Shown: positions 53,509 to 61,333 of the stretch, in pieces | Position numbering within the stretch: the first letter of the stretch is position 1 | Layout: each line of letters begins with the position of its first letter | Origin: Symbiodinium natans | Taxonomy: Eukaryota > Sar > Dinophyceae > Suessiales > Symbiodiniaceae | NCBI GenBank assembly: GCA_905221605.1 | Contig: CAJNDS010002741.1 | Span: 188,001-252,000 of the forward strand | Length of the DNA: 64,000 bases | Reading direction: 5' to 3' | Notes under the pieces: model-generated | Databases searched by the model: none | Told to the model about the DNA's origin: nothing | What the model saw: only the letters and a program-made list of their open reading frames with translations | Position numbers and translations under genes: made by a program

Positions 53509-56500
53509 AGCCCGCCCTGACATCCCAGACCCATTCCATAAGCCCTACTCTATTGTCTTAGTCAGTGCTCCAGTTGTGGTCTATGTCTGAATGCCCAAAA
53601 ACCAGGAACCCAAAAACCCAAATCCCTAACCCTAATCCCTAAACCCGAAACACCCGAAACCCTAAACCCTAAACCCTAGTCCATAAAGCCGTACATGAGC
53701 GTTTGGGGTTTTAGGTGTAGGAGCACGTTTTAGTGCACGTTTTAGTTGAGTAGGGGACTGCCTGGACTGCCTGTGCCTCTGCAACAGAAGGCCTGAACAG
53801 TGGCAGCCTAGCCACGAGCCCCTGCCCCCCCTCTCCCACATCCCGGAGCCCAGGACCTTCTCATCAGCGTCTTAGATGTTCTTTCGCAAGATCATACTGG
53901 CGAGTGGGGCATGGTCAGAATGCTTCGGCTCCTCAGGTCCGAAGCTACACACAAGCAGATGAGGGTTCTTGTTCAGGGCTTAAACTCCCCAAGCTTCCCT
54001 CCCGCGCTTGAAGAGCATCCTCCCTGTGAACCATGCATAAGTTTATGCAATGTGAGCCCAACTCATGCGCAAAAGAACGCAGCCCAGAAGTCAGCGTGGA
54101 GCTAGACAAGTACCGCGCGTTTGCAGTTCCATCACCCGACCCGAACCGCTATCCTCTGCATTGGGAGGTTGGTGCGAATCCTTCGGGCGATCAAGCTGCG
54201 ACAAGGGTTCGTGGCGATGCAGCATCTTCTCCACTCACAAGCCGCCAGCCTTCACCAGCATCGCCTACAGGTTGCCTCTGTAAATCTGGAATTTTCCTAA
54301 ACTAGGGGACCCCTAAAGAAGAGCCCCAACTAGTAGGATTCCCTTATAAGTAAGGGGCCTCATCAGGTACCCCTACTGTCGGAAACCCCCATCTAAGCCC
54401 TGAACCCCAAAGCCTGGCGATGTGGCACCTCAGCTGGAGTCCGAAACCCTAAACCCCAAACCACAGCCCTAAACCCTCAACCCCTAAACCCTGAACCCCT
54501 AAACCCTAAACCCCTAACCCTAAACCCTTATAGGCAAGGGCCCAGAAGCCCTTGAGTCGTCCCCCAGGCAGCGAGCCTGTACATGAACTTGGTCGTAAGC
54601 CTCAGCCAACTCCTCGTGCAGAACCACTGGGTCGCCTGCGCTTGGTTTGGCGTGCGCCGGCGGCAGATTGTTAGGGGTGTTTAGGGTTTCGGGCTTAGGG
54701 TTCAGGGTTTAGGGTTTAGGGTTTAGGGCTTAGGGTTTTTTCTCAGGCGTCGAGCTTCCGTTTCAAGCTTCACCCCTACAAAAACTATAGGGCTGTTGCA
54801 GAGTTAAGGGGAAGTTGATCGAAATCAAGGGCCCCTTTTGGTACCCCAAAAGGCAACAAGCAAGCATCCACTTCGTCCCCCATCCGAAGCTCTGAAAGAG
54901 TATACTTTGACTAGAATAAAGACATATACACTATGCCCAGAGGAGGCCCCAAAAGAGGCTAAGAGTTCCCCCCCCTCCCCCCACACCCCTGCATCAGATC
55001 TTGTGAACTCCTGACACCCGTCGCCCAAAGGATTTAGGGGTTAGGGTTTAGGGTTTAGGGTTTGTGAGCCGAGGTGACTTGGATGGATTCTCAAAACTGG
55101 TTGGTCGAAAGCGGTCTCAGTGACCAGAGCACTGGCGAACAGTATTTGACCCTTGACGCTGAAGTGCGGTGTTGGGCTGAAGGGCTTTGGGGGTTTAGGG
55201 TTTAGGGTTTAAGGCTTAGGGTTTAGGGTCTTTCAGGCGTGGGTGACTTTTTTTGGGTTCCGAGGAGGGGGGGGAGGGTTTGGGTGGGGCTGGAGTGCCA
55301 ATTCAGGGTTCAGGATTAGATTTTTGGCAGTTGACATAGCATTATGGGTCGGGTGGGAATGTTCCCCCTCATACTAGAAGATCACGGCGTGCTGCAATTC
55401 CAAGCCGAACGCTAGGACATACTCTGATTTCCATCAGAAAGCCAAGCGGGAAGCAAGCTCTACGAACAACGTAAATCACCCAAAAAGCAACCCGCCCGCC
55501 AGACCCCCAACATCTCACCACCGTAGCCCTGCATCCTACACAGCCCAAACACATGACTCGCGCCTTGTCAAAGAGAAGGAGCTGTCTCATTTGGGCCTTT
55601 TGTCAGCTGGGAGTGGGCGACAGCAAGCATTATCCCTCCAACATGATCGAGATGCTTCTGAGCCACGGCTTACAGAGTAGTGTGGCAGTTCGAGCCGCTA
55701 AGTGCGGCGATGGTTCGCCTCAGCCCCGAGATCCTTACCTTACCCTTGTCATAAAGTGTGGAGCCGATGTCTGAGAATAGCTCTGCGTATGTTGTAAGAT
55801 GCCCACTGCCCACAATTTGGTCTTGTTTCCTCCTTCTTGCCCGACAAAGATTCTCAGAGGTTGATTAATTTGAGATCTGCAAGGGTTTAGGGTTTAGGGT
55901 TTAGGGTTTAGGGTGCAAGGACCAGTGTTGTGGCAGTCGTGTCACTGATCACGACCGCGACGCTCATCAGCACCATGAGCGCCCTGATGGCCGGCTTGCG
56001 CAAGCTCAGGGAAGACGAGTTCACCGAGTTCCGGTTGTTGCGGCACTACCTGCAGCTTGGTAGCCCAGTGGGTTTAGGGTTTAGGGTTTAGGGTTTAGGG
56101 TTTAGGGTTTAGGGTTTAGGGTTTAGGGTTTAGGGTTTCTGGGGTCTGGGTTCCGGGTTCCCTTATCAAATAGCCAACCAAGAAAGGGTGCCGTTATTGT
56201 AATGTGGTTACGGGGCTACCAAGGCAGCAGTACGACATCCCGCATGAGCTGGGCGAGAAGGTGACGCAGTTCCTGCAGCATCAGTACGCGGTGGCTTGGA
56301 TCAACCTGCCGAGGAACCCGTCTTCTTTGTTTTGCTGTGTGGTCGCCATGCTGGGGTAAGGTAAATGTTTGTTTTTGTTTGCTGCGCAGTCGCGCGCTGG
56401 GATCTTGTCAATGTAGATGTGTGGCAAACCCGCGGACGTGTTTGTTGTTTGCTGTGCAGTCGCGCACTGGGGTTTGCGTGAACTTCGCCCCCAGCCGAGG

Positions 56501-59500
56501 GGGAGTGAGTAAGTGCTGGGCCTGCGACCGCGCAGCAAAAGAACGCACTTGACCCTGACGAGCGTCTTTTCTTGCTCAGCGCTCGCGCGGTCGGGCGCCT
56601 TGTCGGACACCTTACAGACGCAAGCGATCCGTTCTCAGGCGCTTTTCGTCGGACATGCAGACACGAGCAACCCGCACAACAAAAAACGACCGCACAGAAA
56701 AGGAGAGATTCGGCCCAGGACGCAGAATATAGGGATCGGAACAACTATGAATAGTATTCCCTTACTTTAGAATTATACTCTAATAACCCAAAACCCTATT
56801 CTAAGTATTGAGGCCCCGAAAATTACGTTCCGAAGCTTAACCTGTTGGATTCGCTTCTTTTTCTAAGGTCTCTAAGTTTTTGACCGAAGCATGTTTGGGG
56901 TTTAGGGTTTAGGGTTTAGGGTTTAGGGTTTAGGGCTTAGGGTTTAGGGTTTAGGGTTTAGGGTTTGCGGTGGAGCATGCCCAAGGAGCGGAAGCACGAA
57001 AGGTCCTGGGACATGCAGGTGCCTCTGCTCAAGCTCCTGTCTCGCCCAATGTTCCAGGACGGCGTGATTCATAGGGTTTTCGGGTTTTAGGGTTTAGGGT
57101 TTAGGGTTTAGGGTTTAGGGTTTGGGGTTTAGGGTTTAGGGTTTAGGGTTTAGGGTTTAGGGTTGAGGGTTGAGGGTTGCATTGAGGGGCCTAGTAGAAA
57201 CAGATTCTGTTGGAAGGCTGCAGATGCTGTTCCTGTCGGTTGAACCCCGGAACACACTTTCCTAACCTTGCTGTATGCGGTCCTCAGATGCCGGGGACGA
57301 CCCCCACGGATTTGGGCGGTTTCCGAAAGTAAGGGTATACCCTTTTGGGTTTGGGGGGTCCCTTTCAGGGGATTACATCGATTTGGGGTATAAACGGGGT
57401 ACTCCCCTCTTCTTGGAAGTACCCACTGGAAGTCCCCTTATCCCAACCTTAAACTTTGCCTCTCGACCAGGAGCTTCAGTTTGAGAGGCATCGTCCGGCG
57501 CTGTCAAAGATCAGAGTCATCCGAGTCTTGCTGCTCCCTGTTTGTTGCCGAGCCTGACTTTTTTTTGTTTTTGTTCTTGATCCAGCTAATCGACGCCGGC
57601 GACCTGAAATCCCAATAAGTTTCACCAACCTGAAAACCATCGAGAACAGCCAAGCAAGCAGTGGACGTGACTTAGGCGGCACGATGAGGTTCACTGCTTG
57701 CGCACCCTGCACCGGATGCCTGGCTGTCGTTTACTTGGTGGTTCATGGTGCTGTACTTATACTTATATCAATATTCGGGCACTTAAGGGGCTTATGAGTG
57801 AGTTATAAGTTTAATAAGTACAGTCATAACAGGTTAATAAGTACCATGAACCTCCAAGTAGCTGTTGCAAAGCCTGAGAATATCAACTTGGCAGTACCGC
57901 TGAGACTAGAGGTTGTGTTGAGGGGCTTGATCATAATGGGGTTCTAAATAAAATTAGGGGTACCTCATTGGGGTCCTGAGGCCGAAACCCAAAACCCAAA
58001 ACCCAAAACCCTAAACCCTAAACCCTAAACCCTAAACCCTAAGCCCTAACGACGCTCTCGTCATAAGGATGGCCAGCGACAGCTTGTCCCTCACTGTGGC
58101 GGCAGCCGGAGATGTGATCTTTCTCAGCGGCCACGTTGCAACAGCCGCACACCTGAAGATCCATGGCCTTGCGCGATACTTCAAGGAGCCTTCCACCCTC
58201 CGAAGTTTGGGTTCAGGGTTTAGGGTTTAGGGTTTAGGGTTTAGGGTTTAGGGTTTAGGGTTTAGCGTTCAGTGTTTAGGGGTTAGGGTTCAGGGTTTAG
58301 GATTTAGGTGACTTATCGCCCCTGTCCTGTGTCTCAGTGCGATTTGGGGGCGGGTCGAGGCTCGGGCCTATCAAGCCAGCTCGTGCCCACAACCCAACCC
58401 GAAACCCTCCTCCCTCCACCCCGATGAACCCCCAACTCTAAACTCTAAACCCTAAACCCTAAACCCTAAACCCTAAACCCTAAACCCTAAACCCTAAACC
58501 CTAAACCCTAAACCCTAAACCCTAAACCCTAAACCCTAAACCCTAAACCCTGACGTGAAAGGACGAGGAAGAAGGTGAGGAGCTCACGGATGACTCGCGA
58601 TGGGTTGCGGAGACATGCCTGTGGGTGCCCTGGCCAACCCTGAAGCCCAAGCCCCAAAACCCGAAAACCATAAACCCTAAGCTCCAAAACCCCAAATCCA
58701 CAACCAGAAGTCGACGCATAGGGTTTACTACTATGTGCTTAACAACCCCCCCCCCAAAACAAAAGATAGTTATCCTATATGGCCCTCATAAGGAAGAAAT
58801 TTTCTTTTTTTGGGGGGGTTCTTAAACAAATGGTAGTTTAGGGTTTTGGGTTCTGAGCGCCCAAGAGCCTTTGTGGGAATTCCTTGTATATGCCCTAACC
58901 CAACCTCACCCGCCAGGCAATAGAGGAGCGTAGGCAACCAAAAAGTTACCTTTTTTTCTTCTTACCGATGCTATATGTGCAGAAAGATAGTGTCCACTGC
59001 GCATGATCCCTCAACAGAAGATCACGGGCCGAAGGGCCACTTTCTTGAGGCAGGTATCTCAAAGGCGAATTGGGGGAGGCCCCAAACCCTAAACCCTCAA
59101 CCCGAAAAACCCTTAAACCCGAAAAACCCTTAAACCCGAAAAACACTTAAACCCGAAAGGCACTTAAACCCTAAACCCTAAACCCGAAACCCGAAACCCT
59201 AAACCCTAAACCCTAAACCCTAAACCCTAAACCCGGGGGGAGATCCGGGAAGAAAGAACCGCAGTTGCAGAGGCACCCTGGGTACACATGGGGGATCTCG
59301 AGGTGCGGCGGGGATTAGGGTTAAAGGGTTTAAGGGTCTAGGGTTTAGGGTTTAGGGTGTAGGGTTCAAGGTGTTTGAGGTTCTTAGGGTCTGAGGTTTT
59401 TAGGAAACCCACAACCCCTGAACCCCAAAGTTTAGGGTTTAGGGTTGAAGGGTTTTGGGGTTGAAGGGTTTTAGGGTTCTAGGGTTTTTATTAAAGGTTT

Positions 59501-61333
59501 TTTTGGTTTTAGGTTGTAGGGTTACAGGGTATGAATGGTCTAAAGGTTGTACAGGGTTCAAGGGTTTAAGGTCTTAAGGTTTTAAGGGTTTCAGGGTTTC
59601 AGGGTTTAAGGGCTTAAGGGTTTAAGGGTGTAAGGGGTTTAGGTTTAAAGGGGTTTTTAGGTTTGAGGTCTTAAGGGTTTTAGGGTTGTAGGGTTCTAGG
59701 GGTTTTAGGTTTTTAGGGCTTAGGGGGTTACTTCTAGGGTTTAAGAAGGGCTTGAGGGTTTGAGGTTTTTAGGTTTTGAGGTTTCAAGAAAGCATGCTGC
59801 ATTTGCAGAGTTTGCGAGTCAGGAGGCGGTTCTGCTCCGAGATGGTGTTACCGTCCACCCTAAATCCTATTCGCTCAGAGGACGCCTTCATCTAGGGTTT
59901 GGGACATTTCATATTTTCCAGTATTGGGTATAAGAGGGTCATATTCAGGAATACTTTTTCAGTGATTCAGGAATAATTTTTCAGAGGGTTTGAGGGGCCA
60001 TCCTAGCCCAAAACTTTCCGCTCCAACTCGCAACCTTAAAATCTGAACCCGAAGCTCAAAGCTCTCAACCCTGAGCCCTCATTCAGCCCAAGATCAAGCC
60101 CCAAGCTCTATGAACCCTAAACCCTAAACCCTAAGCCCTAAGCCCTAAGCCCCAAAACCGTAAACCCTAAACCCTAAACCCTAAACCTTAAACCCTAAAC
60201 CCTAAACCCTAAGCCCTAAGCCCTAAGCCCTAAACCCTAAACCCTAAGCCCTAAACCCTAAACCCCAAATAAGGGCAGGAGTTTCGCATCCCTGAAGGCA
60301 GAGGGCACCTCGCAGTTTTTGAGCTTGGATGCGAAAGCCTTTTGCTCCTCCCTCAGCCACGACGCCTATACGCAGCAGGCAGTGAAAGCACACACTTCGG
60401 GAGGGTTTAGGGTGGACCCTAAACCCTAAACCCTAAACCCTAAACCCTAAACCCTAAACCCTAAGCCCTAAACCCTAAACCCTAAACCCTTTGGGCCTTT
60501 TCGGAAGTACTACCCAAATTGGTTGTCAGGTCGACATGGTTGTTGTGCTTTGCAGGGCTCACTTGAGGTTCGAGGTTCACTGCAGTTGCCTTGACGAGTA
60601 GGCGCATGGGCTTGCATGCATGCCAACAGAAAAACCCTAAACCCTAAACCCTAAACCCTAAACCCTAAGCCCTACATTGGAGGATTCTGGGTCCAGATAC
60701 GGGGCTCCTCTCGTGCAATCTTAATCCAAGAAATGCCTGACAGGCTGCGAGCAACCATGCCCGGCAGTTCTTGGACCAAGTCCAAAAGCAAGGCGGGCGA
60801 ATGGCTGCAATCTTCAAAACCCTATAGAGGAAACACCGCATCGGACTTTAAACACCCCCGCCCCCCCTCTAGCCCTAAACCCTAAACCCTAGACCCTTGA
60901 CCCTAGACCCAAAACCCTAAACCCTGAACCCTGAACCCTAAACCCTGAACCCTAAACCCTAAACCCTAAACCCTAACCCTCAGACAAAGGATGCAGTGCT
61001 CTTGGCCCAGGTGTGCTGAGCGACATCTTCGTTGACGAGGATTCTATAAACTGCCCAAGAACAAAACCCTAGACCATAAACCCCAAACCCCAAGCCCTAA
61101 ACCCTAAACCCAAAAATGCCCTAAATCCTGAACCTTTGAAGCCCGAAGCCCATGTTCGATCATATTTGTCTTCGCAGGATGGCGAGCTGGACTCAGCGTT
61201 CACGGATGAGGAGCCCTTGGATGGTCTGCTGCTGGCACCTGTCAGGCCATTGCTGGCAAATGTGAGGCGATTCTTGAAGAAACGCCGCACGCGGGAGGGC
61301 GAGCGCTTGCGCCAAGTCCTACCTGCGTCATGA
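49655..61333 (+). CDS. Split voltage-gated, CNBD-type cation channel (at least 17 exons)
   Basis: Read in order on + strand, the segments between repeats encode: N-terminus (49655; 50070; 50219/50708), S1-S3 (52087-52529), S4 (53868), S5 (54568-54651), extracellular turret (55064), pore (55574-55653), S6 and C-linker (55920-56054; 56224; 56976-57057; 57471; 57689), cyclic-nucleotide-binding-like fold (58068-58185; 58562-58609; 59271-59302; 60316) and a C-terminus ending at TGA 61331. The segment order, spacing and motifs are those of the KCNH/CNG/HCN superfamily, plasma-membrane tetrameric cation channels. Introns are filled with telomere-type repeats and small inverted-repeat elements. Most exon joins keep frame when GC, GA or GT donors are allowed. 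The ion selectivity cannot be stated because the filter is atypical. Some exons (S4-S5 linker, C-terminus) remain uncertain. Confidence 0.8.
50070..50141 (+). CDS. Channel gene, N-terminal exon
   Basis: TATGTCTTGCAG|G acceptor, then DVVGSACTGCVPSRHEAAHQ, AVLP. Cytoplasmic, low complexity. Preceded by TTTAGGG, followed by a C run and CCCTAAA. Confidence 0.4.
50219..50332 (+). CDS. Channel gene, N-terminal exon split inside a 20-bp direct repeat
   Basis: CGCCCAG|G acceptor, then GSPSPVAVIPPALGQPEPPE and TSLPQLSKRQTKESMHPG. The sequence AGAGTCCATGCACCCCGGAT ends this segment (50313-50332) and recurs at 50708-50727, where reading continues ESMHPGSQSL to a GT donor at 50740. The ~395 bp between is the intron. 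Confidence 0.5.
50347..50580 (+). repeat. TTTAGGG block inside an intron
   Basis: Regular TTTAGGG, with TTCAGGG variants at 50490-50545. Lies between the two copies of the 20-bp direct repeat, next to a family-1 element. Confidence 0.95.
50581..50707. mobile_element. Inverted-repeat element family 1, full-length copy
   Basis: Left end CTACGAGGTTCAGGGTGCTT, right end GGTTATAAGTACCCGTGAAC-CTCCAAGTAG, imperfect inverse of each other over about 25 bp. The interior has TTATAA-rich repeats. It ends exactly where the second 20-bp direct repeat begins. Confidence 0.75.
50938..51560 (+). repeat. ~620-bp purine tract (GGGGAGGA)n
   Basis: Almost pure G and A on + strand, GGGGAGGAGA-type units, degenerate. 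It lies in an intron of the channel gene. Proline/leucine/serine-rich minus-strand frames and Gly/Arg/Glu-rich plus frames are by-products. Mirror symmetry suggests triplex (H-DNA) potential. Confidence 0.95.
52087..52529 (+). CDS. Channel exon: N-linker and S1-S3
   Basis: CTTTGCAG|G acceptor. HPSGTLRTCWGFLVMAFVTY starts S1, a hallmark of KCNH/CNG channels; DLLVIPLRVFTLPAW follows. S2 is WILIELFWVMDFVLAFFTGY, with the conserved acidic residue and the TGYY motif, then YARTWMLFDLSVITV forms S3. A GC donor at 52530 (GTAGA|GCC, phase 2) joins in frame to the S4 exon; read-through instead hits TGA at 52546. The frame upstream is also open to a GTG at 52066. Confidence 0.8.
53868..53958 (+). CDS. 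Channel exon: S4 voltage sensor
   Basis: CTTCTCATCAG| acceptor (phase 2), then VLDVLSQDHTGEWGMVRMLR and LLRSEATHKQMR. Arginines at every third position (VRMLRLLR) define S4. The 3' limit may be CTCAG|GTCCGA or GAGG|GTT. The short array of charges suggests a weak sensor. Confidence 0.7.
54033..54297 (+). other. Coding-like segment inside the channel gene
   Basis: The open frame AVPSPDPNRYPLHWEVGANP, SGDQAATRVRGDAASSPLTS has good coding character but no match to S4-S5. It may be an alternative exon or captured sequence. A family-5 element begins at its 3' end. Confidence 0.3.
54298..54392 (+). mobile_element. Inverted-repeat element family 5
   Basis: CTAAACTAGGGGACCCCTAA ... ACTAGTAGGATTCCCTTATA ... 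AGGTACCCCTACTGTCGG. Relatives at 39553-39640 and, reversed, at 41472-41622; half copies at 57943-57970 and 62713-62806. Confidence 0.55.
54568..54651 (+). CDS. Channel exon: S5
   Basis: 28 codons, CCCCCAG|G to GGC|GTGCGC, phase 0 at both ends. AASLYMNLVVSLSQLLVQNH, then WVACAWFG. The NHW-x-ACAWFG ending of S5 is characteristic of CNG/KCNH-type channels. Confidence 0.8.
55064..55165 (+). CDS. Channel exon: S5-pore linker (turret)
   Basis: GAGCCGAG|G acceptor, phase 0, then VTWMDSQNWLVESGLSDQST and GEQYLT, resembling the NW...G...YLTS stretch that precedes the pore helix. The 3' end is uncertain (near 55155-55165). Confidence 0.65.
55354..55380. mobile_element. Family 2 element, left-end fragment
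   Basis: TGGGAATGTTCCCCCTCATACTAG only, in the intron before the pore exon. Confidence 0.5.
55574..55653 (+). CDS. Channel exon: pore helix and filter, atypical
   Basis: After GTCAAAG| (or AAGGAG|) the frame reads SCLIWAFCQLGVGDSKHYPS, NMIEM. Alignment with the superfamily puts CQLGVGDS at the selectivity filter, and P-S-N-M-I-E fits the conserved P-x-N-x-x-E after it. GYG/GFG is absent. A GC donor at 55654 (GAGAT|GC, phase 2) joins in frame to S6. Confidence 0.65.
55920..56054 (+). CDS. Channel exon: S6 and start of C-linker
   Basis: 135 nt, GTGCAAG|G to CTGCA|GCTTGG (GC donor), phase 2 at both ends. TSVVAVVSLITTATLISTMS is S6; ALMAGLRKLREDEFTEFRLL and RHYL match the S6-C-linker (A-x-x-x-LR-L...LLRRYL) of CNBD channels. 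The acceptor follows directly on TTTAGGG repeats. Confidence 0.8.
56224..56298 (+). CDS. Channel exon: C-linker
   Basis: CTACCAAG|G acceptor, phase 2, then QQYDIPHELGEKVTQFLQHQ and YAVA. Matches the IS-x-EL...RV-x-FLQH-x-Y C-linker helix. Likely GA donor (GCTTG|GATC). Confidence 0.75.
56976..57057 (+). CDS. Channel exon: C-linker end
   Basis: GGTGGAG| acceptor, then MPKERKHERSWDMQVPLLKL, LSRPMFQ. The VPLLKLLSRPM stretch equals the V-x-LLS-x-P helix before the CNBD. Donor CAG|GACGGC is of GA type. Confidence 0.7.
57318..57450 (-). mobile_element. Inverted-repeat element family 4
   Basis: GGTTTCCGAAAGTAAGGGTA ... GGGGGGTCCCTTTCAGGGG ... matches the reverse complement of 21645-21781. Located in the intron between 57057 and 57471. 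Confidence 0.55.
57471..57714 (+). CDS. Channel exons: C-linker to CNBD entry (two mini-exons)
   Basis: 57471-57509 (CGACCAG|G, ELQFERHRPALSK) and 57689-57714 (GATGAG|G, VHCLRTLH). ELQFE-x-HRPAL corresponds to the ELHYE-x-YAP helix, VHCLRTLH to the helix before beta-1. The intron between can be read only with an ambiguous boundary (AAAG|ATC or AAA|GATC). The second ends at a GA donor followed by GATGCC, repeated as GATGGCC at the next acceptor. Confidence 0.55.
57732..57861. mobile_element. Inverted-repeat element family 1
   Basis: Termini TTACTTGGTGGTTCATGGTG and TACCATGAACCTCCAAGTAG are inverse of each other (one mismatch in 17). Starts 17 bp after the upstream mini-exon. Confidence 0.7.
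58068..58185 (+). CDS. Channel exon: CNBD core
   Basis: CATAAG|G acceptor and AAG|GAGCCT (GA donor). MASDSLSLTVAAAGDVIFLS, GHVATAAHLKIHGLARYF. The A-x-GD-x-IF-x-SG and HG-x-A-x-Y patterns are beta-strands 2-5 of a cyclic-nucleotide-binding fold. TTTAGGG follows at 58206 and CCCTAAA at 58430-58552, so this intron has inverted telomere-type ends. Confidence 0.85.
58430..58552. repeat. CCCTAAA array before an exon
   Basis: About 17 regular units, 9 bp before the acceptor of the 58562 exon. Confidence 0.97.
58562..58609 (+). CDS. Channel exon: CNBD loop
   Basis: GTGAAAG|G acceptor, then DEEEGEELTDDSRWVA. GTTGCGGAG at its end is repeated as GTTGCAGAG at the next exon, so the join gives RWVAEAPWVHMGDLE. 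The strict cAMP-binding signature (FGE...RxA) is not present. Confidence 0.7.
59271..59302 (+). CDS. Channel micro-exon: CNBD
   Basis: 32 nt, TTGCAG|AGG to GAG|GTGCGG, reading EAPWVHMGDLE across the join. Joined in phase 0 to 60316 it continues FLSLDAKAF. CCCTAAA before (59085-59235), TTTAGGG after. Confidence 0.65.
59303..60315 (+). repeat. Intron with inverted telomere-type ends
   Basis: TTTAGGG-like, degenerate, at 59310-59790; CCCTAAA at 60112-60268. In the middle a coding-like piece, EFASQEAVLLRDGVTVHP (59811-59865), is not needed for the channel frame and may be an alternative or captured exon. Confidence 0.6.
60316..60393 (+). CDS. Channel exon: post-CNBD helix
   Basis: CACCTCGCAG| acceptor, phase 0, then FLSLDAKAFCSSLSHDAYTQ, QAVKAH. 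L-x-LDA-x-F is the usual continuation after the CNBD in this channel type. Donor not certain. Confidence 0.65.
60731..61050 (+). CDS. Probable C-terminal channel exons
   Basis: MPDRLRATMPGSSWTKSKSK (after AATCCAAG|, 60731) and VLSDIFVDEDSIN (after GGCCCAG|, 61011). Both look coding and lie between CCCTAAA blocks; joins not verified. Confidence 0.35.
61178..61333 (+). CDS. Channel gene, terminal exon
   Basis: ATTTGTCTTCGCAG|G acceptor, then DGELDSAFTDEEPLDGLLLA, PVRPLLANVRRFLKKRRTRE and GERLRQVLPAS with TGA at 61331. A basic cytoplasmic tail. The opposite strand is open for longer but without coding character. Confidence 0.55.
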   Translation, partial: DGELDSAFTDEEPLDGLLLAPVRPLLANVRRFLKKRRTREGERLRQVLPAS

